Assembly (NCBI RefSeq): GCF_021134715.1
Contig: NC_060021.1
Coordinates: 2,914,001-2,978,000, forward strand
Origin: Daphnia pulex
Lineage: Eukaryota > Arthropoda > Branchiopoda > Diplostraca > Daphniidae
DNA length: 64,000 bases
Direction of reading: 5' to 3'
Both the position numbers and the translations under genes were made by a program. Below, one piece after another: positions 1 to 11,073 of the stretch. The notes under the pieces are model-generated. The model had not been told where the DNA came from. It worked only from the letters and a program-made list of their open reading frames with translations, and ran no database searches. How positions within the stretch are numbered: the first letter of the stretch is position 1; each line of letters begins with the position of its first letter.

Positions 1-3000
1 GTGATGGCCGACAGATCCTCTCCGTTGTTATCGATTGGACAGCGCGACATTCACGTCCGGTATGGAGATCGGAGCGCTCATATCACGATTGTGTTCTGCC
101 CGGAGATTCGCGGCATGCTCTTATGCCGGTTGGATTGCGTTGAATTAAATATTCTGCATCGTCAATACCCGAAGCCGCTGTCTCGAGTGCGTTCGGTAAC
201 ATTGTCATCGCCGGAGGAAAGTCCACCACGTGATTCAACTTCACCTTCATCGGGTGGGACATTTCTCAAGGATATTTACATCCCTATGGAGCCTACCGCG
301 GAGCAGATTTCGACCATCGAGGCGGCTATCAGCGCCGAGTTTGAAGTGGTTTTTGACCAGGAAGAGGGGTTACGCCAAATGACAGGCCCGGACATGGTAA
401 TTCAGCTCCGCGACGATGCAGTCCCATTTTATGTTAATGGTGCGCGACCTATTGCTTTCGGGGATCGCGCTGACGTGAAACGTGTGCTCGATGACCTAGT
501 GGCGAAAAAAGTGATCACTCCAGTCAGTGAGGCGTCGGAGTGGGCCGCTCCATTAGTCGTCATTCGGAATGCAAAAACTGGAAAAATTCGTATTTGTGTG
601 GATCATACACGTCTAAACAAGTTCGTGTTACGCCCTACCCATCCAACGCGTACACCACGCGACGCGGTAGCGGAAGTGGATAGTGAAAGCCGATACTTCA
701 CCAGCTTCGATGCGGCCAACGGGTATTATCAGATACCCCTCCATCCCTCCTGCCAACATCTCACTACGTTTATAACCCCTTGGGGTCGCTTCAAATTCCT
801 TCGCGCGTCCATGGGATTATGTTGTTCCGGGGACGAGTACAATCGGCGAGCGGATGTCGCGTTTGCAGCGTTGTCTAACACCGTGAGAGTGGTGGACGAC
901 TTGCTGCGATTTGATCGGACATTCCCAGCTCACGTCGCGGGAGTATGTGCAGTATTGCAGGCAGCGCGGACGGCAGGAATCACCTTCAGCAAGGAGAAAT
1001 TTCGGTTTGCTCAACCCCGCATTTCTTGGGTCGGATATGACATCCGGCACGGCGGCATTACCATCGAGGAAGAGAAATTAAAAGCGCTGTCGCATTTCCC
1101 CAAGCCAACCAACGTATCTGAGCTGCGGTCTTTCATGGGATTGGTCGAGCAATTGGCCGGCTTTTCTACCGAAGTGGCGGCGGCAAAGAGTCCCCTCCGT
1201 CCCCTGCTCAGCACGCGCAACCCTTTCGTATGGACCGAGGATCATGATCGGTCTTTCGAGGCTGTAAAGCGGGCCCTTGTCTCTCCGCCAGTGTTGGTGC
1301 ATTTCGACCCTATGCGTGAGACAACAATCCAGGTCGATGCATCGCGCAAACACGGCATGGGATATGCGCTTCTACAACGCCATGGCGATTCCTGGAAGCT
1401 GGTGGACGCTAACTCACGCTGGTGCTCGGATACGGAGTCGAGATATGCAGTGGTGGAACTTGAGTTGGCGGCGGTGGAATGGGCAATCCGGAAGTGCCGA
1501 CTTTATTTATCCGGATTGCCCAATTTTACATTGGTGGTTGATCATCAAGCATTGGTGGCTATATTGGATCGATACACATTGGACGCTATCGACAATCCCA
1601 AGATCCAGCGCCTGAAGGAGCGTCTCTCCCCATACGCATTCACAACGGTATGGCGAAAGGGGAAGGATCACGCTATTCCTGATGCGTTATCGCGGGCGCC
1701 GGTGAATGATCCGGCGGCGGACGATGAATGCGTCGGAGCGGAGTTGGCGTATTCTGTGCGTCGCATCACTCTTCAAGGCATCAGCAGCATTTGCAGCCCA
1801 CCTGACGAGTCGGATTTATCGTGCCATTTGACGGATAGTTTATGTGAAAATTTGCGAGCGACGGCGTCAGCGGACCCCCATTACGTCGATCTTGTGGCTG
1901 CCGTGGAATCCGGATTTGCTGTCGACCGTGCGCGCACCCCCGATCACATTCGGCAATTCTGGTCGATTCGAAACCATTTATCGGTGGATAACGGAATCGT
2001 CCTATACGGATCAAGAATCGTCGTACCTATGGCGGCACGCAAGGACATGTTGAACAGGCTGCATGCGGCTCACCAGGGCATTGTCAGGACAAAAAGGCGT
2101 GCCCAGCAGACTATCTACTGGCCTGGAATCACCAATGACGTGACCATGCTCATCGAGCGATGCGCTATATGCCAGGAGCGTTTGCCGAGCCATTGCCAGG
2201 AGCCGATGATGTCCGACCCGCCACCAACGTACGTTTTCCAAGACGTGTCGGCAGATCTATTTCAGCACGGGTCGCTGCATGTGCTGGTGTACGCCGACAG
2301 GCTATCCGGTTGGCCGGTGGTTCATCAGTGGCGACGCGATCCGACTGCACGTGAAGTGGTGCAAGCCGTCGTAAGTAATTTCGTGGAACTGGGCGTGCCG
2401 ATGCGCTTCCGATCAGATGGTGGACCCCAATTCAGCGCCGGAATTTTCCAGGAGGCTCTGAAGCGGTGGGGGGTCGAATGGGGCAATTCGTCGCCACATT
2501 ATCCCCAAAGCAACGGGCACGCGGAGGCGGCGGTGAAGGCGGTAAAGGAGTTGGTGGCAAAGCTCGCACCGTCAGGCGACTTATCATCGGAAGCCTTCCT
2601 CACCGGCCTCCTAGAGTTCCGTAATATGCCGCATGAAAGTGGTTTATCGCCGGCTCAAATAGTATTTGGTCATCAACTTCGTTCCATCCTACCAGCCCAC
2701 CGGTCATCGTACGCGAGTCAATGGAAAGAAGCGATAGCAGCACGGGAGATCCAGGCGGCAGCCGATGCCGCGGTCCGATTTCGTTACGACGCCCGGACGC
2801 GCCCTCTCCATCCGCTATCCATCGGTGCGTCGGTGAGAGTGCAAGACCCGGATACAAAGTTATGGGACCGTGCTGGCGTAATAGTGGCGATCGGGCGATA
2901 CCGCTCGTATCGCATAAAATTTGCGAGCGGCAGCGTTTTATGGAGAAACAGGCGATTTCTCCGCTTGTTGGTTCCAGCGACATCGGCGGAGGAGGCGGAA

Positions 3001-3150
3001 TCATCTTCCCCGGGCGGTGATGGAGGAGAAATGGCGGCAGGCGATCCCGATTCTACGTCTACTGGGCAGCGACCATTACCGGCCCCATCGGCAGCGTCGC
3101 CTCGCAGAAGCACCCGCACACGCAAGCCGCGAGTTATTATTTCTGTTTAA
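1..3150 (+). CDS. Ty3/gypsy Pol polyprotein (partial at 5' end)
   Basis: This is the multidomain Pol polyprotein of a Ty3/gypsy element. It is open from the window edge, so the real start lies upstream. Residues about 10-50 read as the end of a retropepsin domain. Reverse transcriptase spans about 150-345, with [12 protein letters not shown] (Asp237) and a VVDD active site (Val297-Asp300; YxDD is the more usual form). RNase H covers about 420-560, with its first acidic residue in VDAS (Asp446). The integrase has an HHCC zinc finger (His688, His692, Cys721, Cys724) and a DDE triad at Asp752, Asp806 and Glu842, with the canonical D-x35-E spacing. The Pro/Ser-rich tail has no recognisable chromodomain. 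No frameshift or internal stop is present. The domain order RT-RNaseH-integrase separates it from Ty1/copia. Confidence 0.93.
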   Translation: MMADRSSPLLSIGQRDIHVRYGDRSAHITIVFCPEIRGMLLCRLDCVELNILHRQYPKPLSRVRSVTLSSPEESPPRDSTSPSSGGTFLKDIYIPMEPTAEQISTIEAAISAEFEVVFDQEEGLRQMTGPDMVIQLRDDAVPFYVNGARPIAFGDRADVKRVLDDLVAKKVITPVSEASEWAAPLVVIRNAKTGKIRICVDHTRLNKFVLRPTHPTRTPRDAVAEVDSESRYFTSFDAANGYYQIPLHPSCQHLTTFITPWGRFKFLRASMGLCCSGDEYNRRADVAFAALSNTVRVVDDLLRFDRTFPAHVAGVCAVLQAARTAGITFSKEKFRFAQPRISWVGYDIRHGGITIEEEKLKALSHFPKPTNVSELRSFMGLVEQLAGFSTEVAAAKSPLRPLLSTRNPFVWTEDHDRSFEAVKRALVSPPVLVHFDPMRETTIQVDASRKHGMGYALLQRHGDSWKLVDANSRWCSDTESRYAVVELELAAVEWAIRKCRLYLSGLPNFTLVVDHQALVAILDRYTLDAIDNPKIQRLKERLSPYAFTTVWRKGKDHAIPDALSRAPVNDPAADDECVGAELAYSVRRITLQGISSICSPPDESDLSCHLTDSLCENLRATASADPHYVDLVAAVESGFAVDRARTPDHIRQFWSIRNHLSVDNGIVLYGSRIVVPMAARKDMLNRLHAAHQGIVRTKRRAQQTIYWPGITNDVTMLIERCAICQERLPSHCQEPMMSDPPPTYVFQDVSADLFQHGSLHVLVYADRLSGWPVVHQWRRDPTAREVVQAVVSNFVELGVPMRFRSDGGPQFSAGIFQEALKRWGVEWGNSSPHYPQSNGHAEAAVKAVKELVAKLAPSGDLSSEAFLTGLLEFRNMPHESGLSPAQIVFGHQLRSILPAHRSSYASQWKEAIAAREIQAAADAAVRFRYDARTRPLHPLSIGASVRVQDPDTKLWDRAGVIVAIGRYRSYRIKFASGSVLWRNRRFLRLLVPATSAEEAESSSPGGDGGEMAAGDPDSTSTGQRPLPAPSAASPRRSTRTRKPRVIISV

Positions 3151-3356
3151 TTTGGCATGTGAAGAATGTATTCTTCCCCGCTATTATATCCATGTTATGT
3201 TCCCACTATCCTCCAATCCCGTCGGCGTAAGCGACATTACCCATGTATCTTTGTCGCCTTCATTTATTTTTTTGATTACCTTGGACCCATTTTGCGTCCG
3301 GCGCCGCCATTCGATGACGATCGACCATCACCGGAGAGCGGCGGCTCGGGAAGGGT

Positions 3357-3586
3357 TGTTGTGTATTTGTGTTGATCATGTATGTCAAGTGTGTATGTGT
3401 GATTGTGCTGGCGCAAAGAAACGCCGCTAGAGGAGCGGCGAGCGTGGTGGCTGAGGCGGCCATTCGGGCTCGCGTTCTGATGCGAACAAGTTCTACTTTC
3501 ATGTCCGTCTCGTTTACATTCCTGTGTTGATTCCCCGTGTGTCGTTTAATACAGTGGCGATCCTTAAATCGCACCAAGACACAACA
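3357..3586 (+). repeat. 3' LTR of the Ty3/gypsy element
   Basis: The segment begins TGTTGTGT and ends ACACAACA, a perfect 8-bp inverted repeat with the canonical TG...CA termini. It lies 206 bp after the pol stop and directly follows a purine-rich tract (about 3332-3356) that would serve as the polypurine primer site. Length is about 230 bp, short but usual for arthropod Ty3/gypsy elements. The second LTR is outside the window, so the boundary rests on the terminal repeats and the tract only. Confidence 0.82.
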
Positions 3587-3884
3587 GTATACGTTACGGG
3601 TGAATACTATCTATATGCGCATTAGATATGCAATGCATCACCTTCGTAGGAAGTACTCTATTAATGTCAAAAGCTTGGGTGCTTATATTCTATTATACGA
3701 CATTTAAACTTGTTTTTTGTTCCTGCATGCTCAAGCAGATGCACGACATTAAAGTATGATTCAATATACTGCAAACTGCATGCTTCAGCCAGAGGTGTAA
3801 TTTGCCATTGTTCCATTTTCTACGATGACAGCATTGACCTGCAGCTAATTTGAATATATTGAACCTGCCTTATTTTTCAAAGGC

Positions 3885-4452
3885 TGTCATAATTAAATTA
3901 GCTTTTTCAGGAGTCGAACCCGAAACCTCAGAGTTACAAGCCAATATTTATCCACTGTGCCATCACCTATTGATATATAATAGGGAAGCCTATAATACTA
4001 ATTAATTCTTAGGGCAAAGGAAGAAACTTAAAATTTCAAGATTGCTATTGATTGCAATCATTGTTGAATTAAAGAGCTTGCTAACAATATATTAAGTCAA
4101 CAACTTATCGAGTGTTATCTAGCCCCATTGAATTTCGGTGATGGGACTTGGAAATTTTTTTCGTTTTTAACCGCCATTATGGATTTCCATCGCGCGGGTT
4201 TTAAAGAAAGAACTCGAGATTAGAGCGGTTTAGGGATGAGAGAGAAACGCGGTCGAAAAAAAGATTTGTGTGTCTCTTCCTTTCACTAAAAGAGTGAAAA
4301 ACTCGAAAAAACCTAATTTGCCTACTTGTAAAGGAGGCACAACTCGTTTTTTCCTAAACAGTATATACATACGTGTACAAAAGTTGTACAAAGACGAATT
4401 TGTACACCAGCTACAAATATGTAGCCCGAAAAAGGACGAGAGTGTGGACTGC
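3885..4452 (-). repeat. tRNA-containing dispersed repeat, copy A
   Basis: On the minus strand this about 570 bp segment matches the plus strand of 32008-32605 at roughly 85% by eye, over its full length. Its end at about 3905-3965 is tRNA-like, with an A-box TGGCACAGTGG and an intact B-box GGTTCGACTCC. The body carries GTACA-rich palindromes (for example TTGTACACC) near 4375-4420, and homology stops just after GGACGAGAGTG at about 4450. The tRNA-like part lies at the 3' end of the repeat when read in its own direction, which is unusual for a SINE. It may be a composite of a SINE head and a non-autonomous element. Confidence 0.7.
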
Positions 4453-4774
4453 GAGTCAATTTTTTTTATATTTGGCCATAGTCCGATTCAAAAGTCACAA
4501 GATTCACGAGTCACACATAAGGTAATAAAGAAATCCAGGTAAGTTCACAATAAATGCCCAGTCCTTATTGGGGCCTTGATCACACTCCAAAACATGGAAC
4601 CTGAGCAACTTTTTTAGAATTGTCAAAACTCGTTTATTTTTTTCCAAATAAAGTCCATGACTTCATGCCGATTGGTAAATCCTGACCGGAGTGAACCAGT
4701 TTGCTGGCCAAGGTTTTCGTTCACACAATAGAATGTCGGAGAATGTATTTATTTTTAGCTTGTTGCATACAGAC

Positions 4775-4910
4775 ATGGGTGATCGATTTGCTGATCGAGA
4801 TCGATTTGATCGTTTGATCACTTTTTGCTGATCGTGAGCGAGCGATTGATCCACGACCCAGATCGAGATGGAGATCGAGATCGAAAGGGTGTGATCAATT
4901 TTGATCACTG
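4775..4910. repeat. GATC-dense patch 1
   Basis: About 12 GATC tetramers fall within some 135 bp, where about 0.5 would be expected by chance. Most sit in TGATC or AGATCG contexts. A related patch at 5424-5615 shares the string GAGCGAGCGATTGATC in direct orientation about 680 bp away. No coding frame explains it. Confidence 0.7.
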
Positions 4911-5423
4911 ATTGCAGCGCCATCTGTGAACCAAAAAGATAACTTCTTGAAATTTGTCGAAATTTGTCACTAAAGTGAAAAGATTTTTCGATAATTCTAG
5001 TCAGACTTCAGATCTTGTCTCAGTGCTTAGTCTGCTTGATTTGGAAAAGGCTTTGTAAGTCAATTTCATTTGAATAAATAATGGCTGAAGTAATTGAAGT
5101 CAATAACACTCGACTATGGCACTCGACTACTTCGATTTTTAGAACTTTATCATAAAAGATACTCTTCCTCTGAATGAAGTGGAGACTGGAGAGGGAAGGA
5201 TCTGTCGAATTGATGGGAGGCCTCATTGGGAAATTAGTTGTAAAAAATCTCAACTTTGAAATCCTAGTTTTTTTTTAATTAAACGGGGAATGCTGCCGTT
5301 GTTGGATCGATAGTCCCGCAAAAACATCGAAAAAAAAGTTCACTGCAATTCACTGGGTTTTATTTAAAAATTCTAACTTTGAAGGACACTAATACAAAAG
5401 TAAACAGAAAATTTCTAAATGTT

Positions 5424-5615
5424 GTGATCGAAAAGTGATCGAATTGAACGATCGATTGATCACTTCTATTTCAGTGAGCGATGAGCGAGCGATTGATCAG
5501 ATTTTGGGAATTATCAATGAACGAGCGATTGATCTCTTTTTGGTGATCAAACGACAAGTCTGGTTGCATCGTGAAACAAGTTGGCCATCGTTCGATGGAC
5601 CAATATGTGTCCTGA
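5424..5615. repeat. GATC-dense patch 2
   Basis: About eight GATC sites occur in 190 bp. The patch includes GAGCGAGCGATTGATC, shared with the patch at 4775-4910. The two patches may be ends or subterminal repeats of one degraded element (inference). Confidence 0.6.
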
Positions 5616-5762
5616 TCGATTCGTTTGGAAAATCACGAAAGGGTGATACAGTAAATTATCCATAATTTGCCACGAGTTATTAATCATTATTGTCACAAAT
5701 TTTCAATTTTAACTAGATCATCATCAGAAGTGCTCAAATCAGGGAGAGTTAGCTTATCCAAT

Positions 5763-5834
5763 GGGGGTATAGCTCAGTGGTAGAGCTTCCGACTGCAGAT
5801 CGGGTTCTCCCCGATTCAAATCTGGGGGCCCCCT
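5763..5834 (+). tRNA. tRNA-Cys (GCA), possibly decayed
   Basis: A 72-nt cloverleaf can be drawn: acceptor GGGGGTA with GGCCCCC, D arm GCTCAGTGGTAGAGC, anticodon stem TCCGA/TCGGG with loop CTGCAGA (anticodon GCA), and T loop TTCAAAT. The T-stem has a broken last pair (A opposite C) and a G-T pair. Acceptor pair 7-66 is mismatched and the variable loop is unusual, so this may be a pseudogene or SINE-related copy rather than a working gene. There is no intron. Flanks show no clear T-run terminator within 20 bp. Confidence 0.6.
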
Positions 5835-6312
5835 ATCTAATACCACAAAAATGTTATCGTAAAACTCGTATTAAGATTATAATTCTCGCTTGTAATAGGA
5901 ATTATATAATAAGGAGCGCAAAGGGTGGTAATTCTTCACTAAATATTTTTCACGCAATACGTGTTGCAATGCTCCGTCATAATATAAAAGTATACTGTAT
6001 GTGGAGGATGAAAAGAAAATTTAATAACAGCCAAGGGTCATTTTATTTATATTCAAGTAAACGTTTAAGTAGATAATGAGCAAACACACCCGTCGTTTTC
6101 CCGGTCAGCAACGCTGGAAGTAAGATATAGGCTAGTACAATATAGACTTTAGTTCAACTGATATACCGCTTCACAACTGTCGTATATAATACATGCTAGA
6201 TCAAACTCCAAAGTTGAGCGAGTAAAGGAGCTAATCAAACAGAAATTCTTTGCGATTCAGTGCGTGTATCCATTTTTAGTTTTTCGTCAACAAAATCTGA
6301 GGTCTCCCGCCT
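5835..6312 (+). other. Upstream region of the P450 gene
   Basis: No gene is recognisable. The sequence is A+T-rich and leads into a TATA-like element at 6313. Confidence 0.5.
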
Positions 6313-6322
6313 TATTTATAAG
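6313..6322 (+). promoter_or_regulatory. TATA-like element for the P450 gene
   Basis: TATTTATAAG lies 98 bp upstream of the P450 start codon. Initiation about 30 bp downstream would give a 5' UTR of about 70 nt. Confidence 0.45.
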
Positions 6323-6419
6323 AGCGCAAGAAAGCGAGAACCCACATTGTACATGCGTGATTCTTGTTGTTGTTGAAAGAGTTACAGCAGTTATAGTTGT
6401 TTAGATTTAGGCTATCGTG

Positions 6420-9089
6420 ATGGACAGCGACGCTTTTTCCTCCATCCTCTCTACGCTATTTGTCGCCTCGTTGGTTTTGTTTCTTCTCTATAGGTATATT
6501 TCATCTTTTAACCTATCCTGTATGGCCATAGCCCTTATTTTTTATAATAATTGTTACGTTTTTTTATTTAAATCTATGTAATGTGTGCAGATACATGACC
6601 TCAACGTTCACTTATTTCTCTGAACGTGGTATTCCCGGCCCCAAACCTATTCCGATTTTTGGAAATCTCTGGGGCATTTGGAGAGTGGTAAGAAATATCT
6701 CATTCTCAAATTAAACTGTAATCTTTATCATTAATGACTCTTAGAACAAAAAATTAAAATTCGAATGAATTTTAGAGTTTACCTGATCACGATCGAAATT
6801 TGGTGAAAAAATACGGCAAGATTTTTGGATATTTTGACGGCAGCAATCCCAGTCTGTGGGTCACCGATCCCGAGTTCATCAAGGCCATCTTCGTCAAAGA
6901 CTTTGATCATTTCACCAATCGTCGGGTATAGTATTTAAAAAAAATTCATGGTCTCACATTTGCCAAATGTCTTACATCACATTTGATTTACCTTTCAGAA
7001 TATTACGTTCGAAAGTAAAGTGGTTCGTCGGATGGTTAGCAGCGCTCGCGGTCAGGAGTGGAAGGACATCCGTTCATCCATCACACCGGCATTCACCACG
7101 GGAAAAATTAAGCGGGTTAGTCCATTTGAATCTCAAACATTTTCGCGCATTTTCGTATATTATCACTGATTTTTGAACATTATAGATGTCCGTCTTGATA
7201 AAAAACTGTGCCGATCGAATGGCCATCAAGTTCGATAACATCGCAACAAGTCAAGGAAAACTGGACGCTAAAATGTATGCTGTTATTATAATAATATAGT
7301 TTAGCATAAACATGAATTAGAGATGTTTTTTGCTAATTGAATTGACAGTCAATTTAGTGCGTTCACTATGGACGTGATCGCTCGATGCGCTTTTGGGATG
7401 ACGATCGACAGTTTAGGTGAGAAGGACGATCCTTTTATGACGAAAGCCAAAGCCATCTTTAACCCTCCGGTCAACAAAACTCCACTAGCTGTTATTCCAT
7501 GTGAGCTATTTTTTCCTTATCAAATTAAAATTGGATTTACCATAAGCAGAGTTGACTTTACTAATAACGTTTGTTTTGAATAATGCAGTTATTTATCCGA
7601 AGTTGATTCCATTATTGGGCGAGCGCGTCTTCCTCACAGAGGGATTCCAATTCTTCATTAGACTACTAGAGAACTTGATCAAAGAGCGTAAGGAGTCGGA
7701 ACAGGTAATTAACATTTTTCATTCCAACATGTAGAAATAAAACGAGAAGTAAGAGTCAATAAATCTATTTCATTTGTCTGCCGTTGAGTGTAGAAATATA
7801 AGGATTTTGTCGAAGCAGCCACGGAAACTATCACCGACTACACGAAAGAGGTTGACGGCAAGTCTGTACCAAAGTGGAGTAGCGAAGAAATCAACGAGAT
7901 TGTTATCGCTCAGGTAGTACATTATTTTTTTTTCCACGAATAATGTTACCAACGAACGCATAGCGACCACTGATCTCTATGTCTAGTTGAGATAGGAGTT
8001 AAGTTGCACAAACTCAAAGTGCCGGTTAATTAGAGGCGTTATTAGTTAAAATAACAGGGAATTCAGGGTTATTAATTAATAAGCTGTTCTTATGGTAACC
8101 TACCCAATGGAAATTGACGCTTAATTTTAAAATATTATAATTCATATTATAGTCGGTTCTCTTCTTGCTGGCCGGCTTCGACACGACAGCCACTACGTTG
8201 ACCAACATAATTTTTCTTCTCGCTTTAAATCCGGAAATTCAAAACAGATTACACCAAGAAATCACGAATAAATTGAAAATTTCTGTAATTATGCCAAGCA
8301 CTATTTGTTTCAAAGATAAACCTAAAATAATACAGGTTATTCTACTAAAGGGAGAAGTCAATCACGACATACTGATTGACTTTCCGTACATCGACCAGGT
8401 CATCAACGAAGTGCTCCGGGTCTACCCACCAGTTCCAAGGTAATAAAAGACAAATTATACAATTTTCAATTTTTCAATTTTACTTATTTCCAGTTTAATA
8501 AAACAGAGTGGAGAGGGAATGTAACAAAGACGTCACTTACAACGGTATCGAAATCAAGAAAGGAACCATGATTACCGTGCCGTCGTTTGCTCTCCATTAC
8601 GACCCGGACAGTTATCCGGATCCCGAAACATTTAATCCCGATAGGTACTATATCAACAAAGAAACGTGTTATTTTTTTTTTTACCATTATTGTTACCATG
8701 TGTACTATCTCTGACACAGGTGGAGCGCCGATAACAAAGCTGAACGTGACCCGTACACTTTTCTTCCGTTTGGAATGGGGCCTCGTAACTGTGTCGGCAT
8801 GCGATTTGCCATGGAAGAAATCAAAATAGCTTTGTGCACAATCGTCAGTCAGTTCCGCTTCTTCCGTGTCCGTGAAACACCGGTACATTAATTTCACCGA
8901 ATGGCGCTAAATGGCAAAAGAAATTCAGTAGCCTATTGATGGCAAAAATGTCTTTCTATAAATTAGGAAAAGATGCAATTCGACAAAGGATTCATTCAAG
9001 TGACGCAGCCCGTCAACGCTATCGTTGGAATTGAGCGTCGCCCAACTTTAGCGGAACCCCAGCAAACCGCCGAAACTGAAAAAAAATAA
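6420..9089 (+). CDS. Cytochrome P450, CYP3 clan
   Basis: A heme-thiolate monooxygenase, expected on the ER membrane and likely acting on xenobiotics, lipids or hormones (family knowledge). Twelve exons read: 6420-6493, 6591-6687, 6776-6925, 6999-7115, 7186-7274, 7349-7500, 7589-7704, 7794-7913, 8153-8439, 8507-8644, 8720-8882, 8967-9089. All introns are GT-AG with matching phases. The N-terminus (about residues 8-23) is a hydrophobic anchor followed by RGIPGPKPIPIFGN, the proline-rich hinge typical of the CYP3 clan. The I-helix motif AGFDTTATT, the K-helix ExxR (EVLR) and the heme loop FGMGPRNCVG with its Cys ligand are all present. Exon 9 probably hides a further 51-nt in-frame intron at 8285-8335; splicing it changes the product from about 541 to 524 residues. 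The ATG is chosen for its context and the signal anchor right after it. AATAAA sites lie at the stop and at 9161. Confidence 0.93.
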
Positions 9090-10951
9090 ATTCATATTTT
9101 TAATTTGATCTCGCCGTACGATTTTTGCATGGTCTCAAGTAAAGATGTTAATAGGGTTATAATAAAGTGACGACGAATCATTAGGGGTATTTTTCTCGGC
9201 AAAGTTCTTCTATGCATACAGAACTAGCCCTAATATGAAAAAGGTTTTTTTTAATTATTATATTATCATTACTGGACATTGGCTCTATACAGAAGGACAA
9301 TTAACTCGCAATGAAAAAAACCAAAAACATAATGAAAAATTAAACTATCTTGCGTGAGACTCTCTTTAAAATACCTTGGAATACAAATCTCTGGAAAATC
9401 TTTGTCTAACCTTCATTCGTGTCACGAACCACTCCTTAAACCATTTCTTTACCACAACCTAAAATAGTTCTGTATATTTCTATGGAGAATTTTCATTTTG
9501 AATTTCTTTAATGTATTTGAAAACACGATGTCAAAATTAATTAGCGCTGATGAGCAATATTCAATTTTCCTTTTCAAAATTTCCAGTGGCAATGATCACC
9601 AAACTCTCATAAGGACACATAGATGTCTTGTGTTTTATATAAACTACGCACAGCACTGATAAGCTAATAGCGCGCTCTTTGAATGGGCTGCCAATGTCTA
9701 GCGGCATCCAAGGGCCCGCCCATTAATTATCGAAAAATAAAAACCAGCACATCAGCTATATTACGGAAGTGATAGTTCATGTTTAGTAAGGCTATACTCG
9801 ATGTCTTTATGCAATTGGTTAAATAATTTCAACAATAACAGGATATGATTGATTATGTTGGGTTATTACAAGGTGATTCACACATGCAGCAATACAGTAT
9901 TAGGCCTAGAAAATTCCGAAAATTCGACGGCAAATAATATTTCCGAATGTTAAACAGACACACACACCCGCACACACCCGATACAAAACGACGGATTTTT
10001 ATGCCGAGCCCTTGTAATCAAACTGTCGTGTTTTCATCGTTATCATCTCTTGAATGAGATAAACTCAGTGCTCTCTCTGGAGCGGTTTTCCCACCCAGCC
10101 ATTATATAGGGGATTGATACTTTCAAAGTGGGAAAATCCAATAAAATGGTGAAGAAATTCAACTGCACGCTATATACACATCCGGTTTTCCCCATGTAAC
10201 CTTGGGACGGATGATGACGTTATATTAATATACAAATGCGTATATCGAGACAAATAGCGCGATTTGCTTGCTCTCCAATAGTGACCCTAATTGTGGAAAT
10301 AAACAAATTATCAGCACTCGAACGGGATATCGCACTACCTAACCTTGAGTATAGCTATAATATAAAATGCGAGATAAAATGGTGACGAACGTAGGCTACA
10401 ACATTCTCGGAGAAAAAATTTAAGTGAATATTGCTGAGAAACGCACGTAATACATTTCAGTTTTCGTTCATCATGAACTGTCGTTCAATTTTTTAAGACC
10501 TTCTTTTTTGTTGTTTGATGAAGAGCTGACTGAATTGATTATAAATATTTGTTCTTATTGCTAAATATCTCTGTGCCATGTTCAAACTCAGTTATTTGGT
10601 TTAGAATATGAAAGTATTATCAATTATCACCAACTTTACAAAAGGCAAAGTGAACATTGTACAGCTAGTAATGTTGACACAGTGTCACTCAGACGACCTC
10701 CAAATTATATATCAATTCAAACAACGGACTTCTTGCAAGAGAAATTAATCAAACAAATATATTACCTACGTACGGATTGCTCCCGTCACTATCAGTGGCA
10801 GCTCGTGTTTAGGATTTATAGGCCCCAAAAAACTTGGGAAAACCGAAAAAGTGTGAATGTAGCTTCATGTATAATATCTATACTATGTCAACATAAGTCA
10901 AATATCCTCCTGCGTCAGCAGAGTCAGTGTTTTATCGCTTAAACGATTCCC
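9090..10951. other. Intergenic between P450 and acyl-CoA ligase
   Basis: A+T-rich spacer with a short AC-rich tract near 9958-9980 (cacacacccgcacacaccc). A short open frame at 10682-10942 lacks coding character. No gene or RNA is recognisable. Confidence 0.55.
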
Positions 10952-10959
10952 TATATAAA
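10952..10959 (+). promoter_or_regulatory. TATA box of the acyl-CoA ligase gene
   Basis: TATATAAA lies 122 bp upstream of the ATG at 11074, the right spacing for a core promoter and a 5' UTR of about 90 nt. Confidence 0.6.
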
Positions 10960-11073
10960 CAGGCACAGGCTGTACCGAGCTTTTAATACATAGTTTGTCC
11001 AAACCGCTTAGTAAACCAGAAAAAAAAAATTTCTATATAATAAAAACCACTTGCGGAAAATTTTGAAGACAAA

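Larger units (their letters stand above)
1..3586 (+). mobile_element. Ty3/gypsy LTR retrotransposon, 3' part
   Basis: The window opens inside the internal region of an LTR retrotransposon. It contains most of pol (1-3150), about 205 bp of 3' untranslated sequence, a purine-rich tract at about 3332-3356 and a 230 bp 3' LTR at 3357-3586. The 5' LTR, gag and most of the protease lie upstream of the window. The uninterrupted 1,049-codon frame and perfect LTR end inverted repeats suggest a young, possibly still competent insertion (inference). No env-like frame follows pol. The target-site duplication cannot be tested because the 5' flank is missing; the bases right after the LTR are GTATA. Confidence 0.9.
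3587..5762. other. Intergenic, repeat-rich
   Basis: There is no convincing gene. The stretch holds a tRNA-containing repeat (3885-4452) and two GATC-dense patches (4775-4910, 5424-5615), described separately. Short open frames here have no recognisable motifs. Confidence 0.6.
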
